The notes under the pieces: model-generated
Seen by the model: the letters and a program-made list of their open reading frames with translations, nothing else
The model's database searches: none
What the model was told of the DNA's origin: nothing
Shown here: positions 56,909 through 64,000 of the stretch, piece after piece
How positions within the stretch are numbered: position 1 is the stretch's first letter
How the letters are laid out: each line of letters opens with the position of its first letter
Source: Cladophialophora immunda
Taxonomy: Eukaryota; Ascomycota; Eurotiomycetes; Chaetothyriales; Herpotrichiellaceae
NCBI RefSeq assembly: GCF_000835495.1
Contig: NW_015622545.1
Coordinates: 2,372,777 to 2,436,776, forward strand
Direction: 5' to 3'
DNA length: 64,000 nucleotides
Position numbers and translations under genes: made by a program

Positions 56909-58017
56909 CTAATAATCATAAAACACCAGCGTCCTCACCTCGATACTCTCTCTGGGCGGGCCGTTCTCGTACGCGGGATCCACAAACGCCGTGTGCGGAA
57001 TTCGCCTGGCGCGCCCGTCGGTGACAGAGTCGTAGCACTTGATGAGAAGTGGCTCATCGGGCCGCTGCGCATACTTGAAGTACCACTGGTGATTCGGGTT
57101 CGGCTTCACCGCGTAGGTCTCGCCCTCGCGATCCGGGTAAATCAGCTTGGCGGGGACGAGGTCACTGTCGGGTACAGAATTGGCGTCGGCGAGGGTCAAA
57201 GGGTCTCTGAGAATCGTCTTAATCGGGCGCCAGACCTGCGGTGCAGAAAGGAGTGGGTCGGTCAGTCGTGATGGTTGTTTTCAAGGGAAGGGATCTGGAC
57301 ACCAGGAGGAACTTACGTTGATGATCTGGAAGCGCTTTTTGAGGAGCTCGTCGGCTTCGTCAGGGAGGTGGTACTTGACACGGTTCTCCGAGGCGCCGTA
57401 GGACTGATCGATATGAACCCGACGTGCAGGGCCGCGAAGCTGGCCGGCGATGTCGCGGACGTCGGACGTTGCGCGGCGGATTGTGTGGTCGAAGATGAGA
57501 ACGCGAGAGGCTCCAGTGCTGTTGACAACACAGGTACATGTTTAGTGTCTGGTTTCACACTCTTTTGAAATGGGCGAACGAAAATGGAGTTCAGTACGTA
57601 TTCTTCAGAAGCTGTTCAACTTCCGGGTAGTATTCGGCCTTGATCTTCTCGTCGTCGACGAAGTCCTTCTCCTTGCTCTCATGCTTCACATACTGAAAGC
57701 CATGGCTGTCAATGGTATATTTGTCTTCATCCCCGGAAACATCATGGATGAGAACATTCTGGGCTACATGAGGTCGGAGGTAGGAGTTGGGCTTTCTGTT
57801 GCTCTGGTCTTTAGAATCAAATTGCCTTGGGCATTCCATCGACCTAGAAAACTCACCCGACGTAAGAAGGAGCAGGGGGAGTCCCGTCCCCGGGGTCCTT
57901 GTAATAGTACACCTCCGCAGCGACATCGTGCTTTGCAGGCTTGTTCTTTGTGGTAAGAGGCTCGATGACCTGCCCGAGAGCAGTCCCCGGCGCGTGTTGG
58001 ACCGCAGCTGTAGCCAT
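56909..58017 (-). CDS. AsaB/CmcJ-like non-heme iron oxygenase (hydroxylase/desaturase)
   Basis: Four exons, 57,857-58,017, 57,598-57,795, 57,317-57,518 and 56,909-57,235, join to 295 residues. Hallmarks of the family are present: RRVHIDQSY with His155-x-Asp157, FQIINVWRPI across the last intron, NPNHQWYF, DSVTDGRARRIPHTAF with distal His268, and RESIEVR at 282-288. The HxD...H triad is the likely iron site. Relatives include the cephalosporin 7-alpha-methoxylase component CmcJ and fungal cluster enzymes annotated as AsaB or GA4-desaturase-like. The substrate is unknown. It lies between the ADH and SDR and probably hydroxylates or desaturates the pathway molecule in the cytosol. Confidence 0.9.
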
Positions 58018-58728
58018 ACTTATTGACGTATTCAAATGCACACTTCGGTTCTCCAGTGAGTGTCCTCAGGAAAAATATTTGGGACTCTAAGCATTTAACA
58101 AAGCTTCAAGGTGCAAGACGCGATATATCCCTTCACGTCCCTCGGCAAAGGCATCCGCAGCTCAACACCTCAATTTGTAATCTGGTCATTTCGCGAGCAC
58201 GCAATGCATGCAAGAAGCACGTCAATACCTACCATATCGTCTTGGATAACGCTGAGCTACCGATTGACGCGTACATGATGTTGGCCGTGTCTGGGTGGTA
58301 ACCTGCTAGCGTCATACTATGGACTTGACTTTCTTCGGCAAGTATAGGGGTATTAGACTGCCCAGAGTGCCTAAACCACCAAGGTATTGCGGAGACTGAT
58401 AACTTATCCACACAGCTAACCTAATTCTTATCCAGAAAAGAAAAGAGCGAGTTAGACGCACTGGAGTTTGTTCTGGGATTTGTATTCGTGTTTGCCACTC
58501 GTTGGTCTGGTAATCTGAATGCTTGATTGGGCGTTGGGATTTTGTGAAGCTGTACTATTGCCTAAGCCTGTCCCGCACCTCATCTGACTCACGGGGGAGA
58601 CTGCCTCTGTTCTCCATGTCAACCACAAGCATACAAGTGTCTTGAAGCAGGATTGAGCCGTGGCAGTATGTCTTTCCTCCATGTTGTTATCGAGCGTCAT
58701 CCTACCCAAATCATCAGAGAGCCATGGC
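58018..58728. other. Intergenic region between SDR 3' end and AsaB-like promoter
   Basis: It is about 710 bp and includes the promoter of the minus-strand gene starting at 58,017. Short frames (58,023-58,301 plus; 58,452-58,709 minus) show no domain. Confidence 0.5.
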
Positions 58729-59597
58729 CTAGAAATGCTCGTTGAATGGCCTCAAATCAATCTCCTGTGTCCAGGCCGACTTGTGTTGCGTATGCAGACT
58801 CCAGTAACTTTCAGCAATCTTGCAGTAGGTCAGCATCTCATCCTAAGAGCAGCTGTTCAGGGCGACTTACAGCATAAGGGCTTAGTTTGCCATCTGGAGT
58901 TGCATCATTGCGAGCAGCATGCTCCGCGTCAGGCACGTCAATGCCACCGTCGATGATGGCGTGCGCGACGTGCACTCCCGCCGGACCGAACTCCCTGGCA
59001 AGGGACTGTGTCAAGATCCGGCCACCGGATTTCCCGGCCGCGATGACAGACCATAGTTTGGAGCCTCGGATCGATGCAGTCGCTCCGGTGACGATGAACG
59101 TTGGTGGTAACGGAGAACTATCCACAGACTGGAGAAGTAGCGGCAACACGCTTTGCGCAAAGTTGAAGAGACCACGGCTAGAATGTGACGTGTCATTAGA
59201 TGCCAAAATGTCTCCGAAGAAAAGGTGCGTTAAGGGGGACATACATATTGCCGTTGAGGCTGGCGTCCAGATCCCCCAGGTTTAGTTCTAGGAAGGGTTT
59301 GCGGCTTCCCCGTACATTGGGTCGGACGTTGTAGATCGCCGCCACAAGCTGCAAATCCGCAAACTCCTTCTTGACGGACTCGAGTGCGGAATTGAGAGAT
59401 GACTGGTCTGTTGCATCGGTGGAGATACCAATCGCCTTCCCGCCAGCGTTGTTGATCTGGGCAACCACGTCCTTGTAGCTCTCCGGTTGACGGGATAGCA
59501 AGACGACTGGATACGACTCCGCAAAGCGGAGAGCGACTGATCGACCAGTTCCGGGCCCGATGCCAGCTACAATGGCGAAGAATTTGTTGGAAACCAT
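58729..59597 (-). CDS. Short-chain dehydrogenase/reductase with atypical active site
   Basis: Exons 59,245-59,597, 58,871-59,177 and 58,729-58,842 join to 257 residues. The N-terminal Rossmann motif reads AGIGPGTGRS (11-20), a variant of TGxxxGxG. ATASIRGS provides a possible catalytic Ser region. Where the YxxxK pair is expected the sequence is SVIAAGKSGG: the Lys is there but the Tyr is not. This variant occurs in a subgroup of fungal SDRs, so the protein may still act, or may have lost oxidoreductase activity. The C-terminus LRPFNEHF matches that subgroup. It is probably an NAD(P)-dependent tailoring or catabolic enzyme. It is the last gene of the cluster on the right. Confidence 0.88.
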
Positions 59598-60798
59598 TTT
59601 GTTGCGGTGAATTTGTTTTTGAATATCCTTTATTCTGTCCGAGCAAAGATGCAGGAAAAGAGCAGAAAATAAGCGTTGATAGAGCAATTGGTTAAAGATG
59701 CTGGACGAAAGTGTCAGAGTGAAGCAAGTACATTGTTTCGAAGGGTCGAATTACTAATACAAGATGATGGCTTGTTCCTGTCCAGAAATTGCGTGACGAG
59801 CGATGGGTAATAGGTATTATGTGGAGGCGGAGAGTCACATGCTTTACTGGATGATCGCTGTTCCATCGCGAGGAGGATTAGTGAGCAAATCTGTTCGGAA
59901 TGAGAGGATGTGCGATTGTTGGTCCAAATGGGCGCCGATTTGGAATCAAAGAACCACCTGATTAAAATCTATGGTACAGACGGTTGACAAAGGAAAGGAG
60001 AAAACGGTACAGTGCGCACCCTCTGTGAGCATCCCATGGGCATAGTTTGTTTTGGCAAAATAGGTATTATATGGCATATCACGCCCCAGCAACGATGAAT
60101 CGGAAGTCGGCTTGGTGGCTCTGCGCAGATAGGTGGCCCGTGGCGTCTTTGGCTAGCGAGAGGAGCCCTCGTCTCGCTCCGTAACATGATGCCAGGGACA
60201 GTCCAGCAGGTAGGAAGCTAAGCGAGCAATTTGTGGATTAGGTTCCTCCCCGTGCTGATCCCCCGCCGCGGGGTTGAAGGAATATCACTATGAAATAGAC
60301 CGATTCAGACACGCCTCCGCGAATGAATCAAATACTCTGTCTTCTCTCTTTGCTTTGGGTCAAATAATGCACTTAAATTATCGTTCTCAAGCGTCAAGAG
60401 CAAATTTCCGTAACGACACTTACGGAACCAATAACATGTCTCATCTTACACTTGCAATCCCATATCGGTTGCTGTGTACTAGTATTCAATGAGCCCTAAC
60501 TCTAATCCTGCATCAGACCGCGGTCACGGCACTCTCTAGGAGTCCAGATTAGGCTTGTCTATGGCACTACCGGGACAAAAGGTCTAGCCTCTTAAAGCGA
60601 AAGGTAAAAAGAAAGAGAGGGAACCGAATATGACTCCCAGTTTTCCCAATAGGCACATATATTGCTTATCTGATACCCTGGCTGTGAAAGCCGGAGCCAC
60701 CACCACAGTTCGCAGATATAAAACGAATGATTGAGCTGAAGTGCACAGAACATAACACTCAAGGCAGACTAGTCAAGGGTTGTCGGCGAAGAAGGCGT
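59598..60798. other. Intergenic region, 1.2 kb, no gene recognised
   Basis: It contains the SDR promoter and the 3' flank of the secreted-protein gene. Frames at 59,969-60,187 (minus) and 60,274-60,492 (plus) have no signal peptide or domain. Confidence 0.5.
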
Positions 60799-61297
60799 CT
60801 AGCAGTTACCATCAATCGAATATGACGGAATGCCGGTCTCTGTCTCCTGGAGACACTGTCCAACGCTCAGAAGGGTGGCGCCATTGCTGCAGTTTTCGTC
60901 CGTATACACCGTGACTGTGACATTACCGTGTTAGCGTCCCTGCTGTGAGACATCTTTCTGTTTGAAATGGTACGAGACTCTTACCTTGACACCCCGCTGG
61001 CTGGCTGAGAAGAGCGATGGCCTTGGTACCGGGGATCGACCGAACGCAGTTGGCGCCGCCTGAGCCCGTAACCTGGCCGATAAAGCCATTATTGCACGAA
61101 TTGGAGAAAAAGTTGGCTTGGAACCCAGCTAGGACGTGTGGCTTGGTGATATCCGTGACCAGGAACTGTTGACCTTCGATATCGTGGACACTCTCCGCGG
61201 CAGTCACTGTGCCGTATTTGTGAGTGGCTGGAATGCGGGCTGCACATGCGCTTGCAAAAGCCGCAGCGAAAAATAGGACGGATGATCTGACAAACAT
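60799..61297 (-). CDS. Small secreted cysteine-rich protein
   Basis: Exons 60,985-61,297 and 60,799-60,914 join to 142 residues. The 70-nt intron has a CTAAC branch point. A hydrophobic signal peptide (1-19, SVLFFAAAFASA) precedes a mature part with six Cys (68, 84, 103, 113, 125, 142), which could make three disulfides. The ending IDGNC places the last Cys at the C-terminus. No catalytic domain was recognised. Size, secretion and Cys spacing fit fungal effector-like or cell-wall-associated small proteins. There is no evident functional link to the cluster. Confidence 0.82.
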
Positions 61298-62814
61298 ATT
61301 GATGGGGATATGCGAGACTGTGGCAGGCGAAACAAATAGCTTTCTAGATCAGATGGCGAGGATGAGAGCTTGATGAGAATGAGCGTAATGCAGAGGCAAT
61401 TGGGCGACTGCTTTATACCCGGTGCATCAGTCAAAGCCTTGGGCGCCGGACTTCTTTCTTTCAGCTCAAAGTGCTCCTTTCAGCACTTGAGATATAAAAG
61501 CCTCGTGACGGATGGCCTTGAAAGATCATTAGCATGTCACATTATAGAAACTTCGAATACGGAGCTGACTCCCAGTCCTTCGTAGAGCCGTATTATCGTC
61601 TGGAGATTGGCCAGCAAGGAGTGCTTGCTGGCATGGAAACCGGGGAGCTATTGTCTGAACCTAGCCAGCCGTTACAAGAAAGCATCCGTCCTCTTACATT
61701 TCTCGTGATGCTGTCGTCAGCAAGGTAAGGGAACATGAAGATAGTGGATTGTTCAGCCGAGTTGGGGTCTCGACACTGAAACTCAGCCGCACACGGTCAG
61801 CAAGGCCACGGAGAGGTGAAGATATACGACCCTTCAGCTGACTTCATGTTTATACTTGACACAGTACCCCGACCTGCTCTGTCCTATCGTGTCTGACTTA
61901 CATTCACCTAGAGGAGGGTTAGCGGCGGTACCCCAGTCGGCGAAAGCGGTGAGAAATGGAGGGCCGGAATCTTGGCATTGTGAGTCTATATCAACCATTC
62001 ACGAGGTAATCAAATCTAATCAGGCACCACAGTCATCGACAACCATCTGTTTGCGAAGTGCGGCAAATGAGAAGACATGACCGATACAGCAGAGCTGAAC
62101 ATCATTTCGAATCGAACTCATCAATCATGAGTATAGCAACCAGACGATATCAGATTTCGCCTTGGGCCCTGCGTTTGTTGCCTTACGGATACACTGCCAC
62201 ATAGATGACACGAAAGACATTTTATGCCCGGAGACATGTCCCTGACCGTGGTTCAGAGGTTGAAGAGCTTACAGGGTGTATGATTGGCTTTGAAACCAGC
62301 TGCCCAACAAATCAGACCTTGTTGCGAGGCAGGAATGGAACTTTTGAAGGATGACTTGGTTTCATGGTACTGTTTTCCTACCGCTACTTAGATCGTTGAC
62401 GGGTTTCGAAGTCGGCAGCATCAAGAATGCACACCGCATCACCCAATTGTGTTGAGCTATGCTATTTTGGAAAGCTTTGGCTCACAAGATCCATCATTGC
62501 ATCTAGCGCCGGTGAAGAACTTTTGCTGGCATCCTCCTGAGGGCAATTCGAATGGTTCAACAACTCCGAAAAGGCTATTATAGACGAGCCGTTTAATACT
62601 ATTAAAGATTACTATGAGCGCCTCGTTAGATATTCGCTATCTTAAGGCTTTAACGTTATTGAAGGCTCTAGTAGAATGAAGTAGTTTCCTAGTAGTAACT
62701 TCCTCTATACTGTACTTCTCCAGAAATGTCCCTGTACTGATGGACAGGTCAGAATAGAGGCTCGTAGACAAATAGTACATGGATAGTCCCCAATGACAGA
62801 TGGAATTTCACACG
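61298..62814. other. Intergenic region with a short RIP-like relic; no gene recognised
   Basis: It is 1.5 kb and includes the promoter of the secreted-protein gene. Small frames (61,370-61,585; 61,534-61,728; 61,856-62,080, all plus) have no recognisable domain and overlap one another. Confidence 0.45.
62565..62725. repeat. Short AT-shifted, RIP-like transposon relic
   Basis: Inside normal sequence, this block of about 160 bp switches to TA-rich, CA-poor composition (ATTATAGACGAGCC..., CTATCTTAAGGC..., TAGTAGTAAC) like the island at 1,950-8,200. It is probably a fragment of a RIP-mutated repeat. The family cannot be identified. Confidence 0.45.
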
Positions 62815-63945
62815 TTACATGAGCGCACATCCCTGCGCCTGTCTGATTCTTGCCTTGATCAGCTTCAGCTGCTTCTTCTTCTTCTCATTCTCGTCCCTGA
62901 GATGCTCATTTTGGTCCTTTTCCGCCTGTAACTGGGCCACCATCTCATCGTGTCGTTGGGCCTCTTCTTGCAACTCCTTCGAGCGCTCCAGCTGGAGTTG
63001 ATCACGATCGACTTTCATTAGCTCCCAGTCATCTTCCACGCTCTTGATTTTGTTCTTCCATTTCTCCACCTCCTCCTTGAGAATGCGGACTTCTGTTTCC
63101 CTCTTTTGGTGGGTCAATCTATTATCCCGCTTGACGTCTGCAATTTCCCTCTGAAGGTCATTGATCTCGAATTCATAGATCTCCTTTTTATTTTCCAACT
63201 TCTCTTCTAATGCGATGCCGGCCGCAGTCTTATCAAGCGTTATGCCCTCCTCCATCTCTTTCTGGATTGTTAAGTCGATGCCGTCCCGGGGCCGATTTTC
63301 CAAAAGGTGGCGCACGATTCTCAGCGCCGACCGCTCTTCACTGTCATGGATGAAGTCGGTTGCCCCGTGAAGGATCATAGGCTTCCAGAATACCTCGTCC
63401 TCAAGAAGCTCCTTGTGGCGAGCGTGCTGCTTTTCTCTGTCTGCCTCTCCACTTCCCCAGTGTGTTGTCGCAAGAGCAACCGAAGACATGGAATCATCAC
63501 CGCACATTTTTTTGAACATGCGGAGGTTGTTCTTGACAGTTCCTGTTACACGCGTGTTATTGATCGCGTGTAAGTATACTATGCCTGTTAGCTTAATCCC
63601 ACCCTGGCGTGCCTTGTTGAGCCAGTTCGCTATCTCGCGCAGGATGGCAGAGTCAGGTCGAGTGGTGTCGTCAAATCCAGGAGTGTCGACGAAGATAACT
63701 CGACGGCCGTCAATTTTGTTAGATGCCGGGTGCGCCTCTACCATGGCAGTCACTGCACGCCCATTTCGCTCTGTTAGCACTTCTAGAATCACGGCGTTGC
63801 CCACAACTGCTGGGAAAACTTGCCCGATTTTAGACCATCTCCCACTGTGGCTGTATCGCAGAAGTGTCGGATGAACGTGCTTTTCCCCGAACCAGTCATT
63901 CCCATAACGGCAATGAAAGCATCATTGTGGTGGACATCTGGTAGT
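62815..63945 (-). CDS. AIG1/IMAP-type P-loop GTPase with C-terminal coiled coil (5' end unresolved)
   Basis: The exon about 63,945-63,824 encodes the P-loop GMTGSGKST. Exon 63,752-62,815 encodes the rest. The join appears to use a GC donor (GGGCAAGT at 63,823) and a normal AG acceptor, giving GLKSVTAMVEAHP. The G3 motif DTPGFDD, a LHAINNTR stretch and TTHWG (G4-like) follow. A charged coiled coil of about 140 residues comes next (EEKLENKKEIYEFEI...), ending CALM. Relatives are fungal G-domain proteins of the AIG1/septin-like group, possibly membrane or scaffold GTPases. The start lies in an upstream exon near or beyond 64,000. Confidence 0.82.
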
Positions 63946-64000
63946 CTTTAGAGCGGTGAGTAATTTGATCTCCATCGGGATGCGCATATCTCGTCCAAAC

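Overview
This window is DNA of a filamentous ascomycete, most likely Eurotiomycete (Aspergillus/Penicillium type). The genes carry short introns of 46-90 nt with GT(A/G)AGT-like donors and CTAAC/CTGAC branch points. The families are typical of that group: Zn(II)2Cys6 regulators, DHA1 and sugar-porter MFS proteins, P450s, and an AsaB/CmcJ-type oxygenase. The left third is mutated in the manner of repeat-induced point mutation (RIP). No bacterial operon, CRISPR array or rRNA is visible. All exon joins were read by eye from splice signals and frame closure; none has transcript support.

Positions 1 to about 24,300 form a nested transposon island, with all recognisable coding remnants on the minus strand. 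It holds (i) the 5' part of a lightly mutated Ty3/Gypsy element (1-1,500); (ii) a heavily RIP-mutated Gypsy element (about 1,950-8,200); and (iii) a Ty1/Copia element (about 8,529-24,094) split by (iv) an 11.4 kb Gypsy-type element. Element (iv) has two 278-bp LTRs (9,648-9,925 and 20,810-21,087) flanked by the target duplication CTAT. After pol it carries a third, roughly 1,000-codon open frame of unknown function (about 9,950-12,900).

Positions 24,300-31,700 are a transition zone. It contains a decayed C2H2 zinc-finger gene (26,138-28,585) and an intact flavohemoglobin gene with a mitochondrial-type leader.

Positions 31,768-59,597 look like an accessory metabolic gene cluster with no PKS, NRPS or terpene-synthase backbone. 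It contains a DHA1-type MFS exporter, a Zn2Cys6 regulator sharing a divergent promoter with a P450, an aldehyde dehydrogenase, a sugar-porter-type MFS, and an arrestin-like trafficking adaptor. These are followed by two adjacent Rieske-oxygenase-family genes, a second Zn2Cys6 regulator, a zinc alcohol dehydrogenase, an AsaB/CmcJ-like oxygenase and an SDR. Alcohol and aldehyde oxidation next to hydroxylation and two transporters suggests uptake and oxidative breakdown, or tailoring, of an unknown small molecule.

The most notable observation is the Rieske pair. The gene at 48,928-50,089 encodes a membrane-anchored protein with a Rieske [2Fe-2S] motif but no mononuclear-iron site. Its neighbour at 50,917-51,943 encodes the mononuclear-iron catalytic domain but no Rieske motif. 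Both reading frames close when spliced, so this may be a naturally split two-protein Rieske oxygenase.

Positions 60,799-64,000 hold a small six-cysteine secreted protein, a short RIP-like relic, and an AIG1/septin-like P-loop GTPase with a coiled-coil tail that runs to the window edge.
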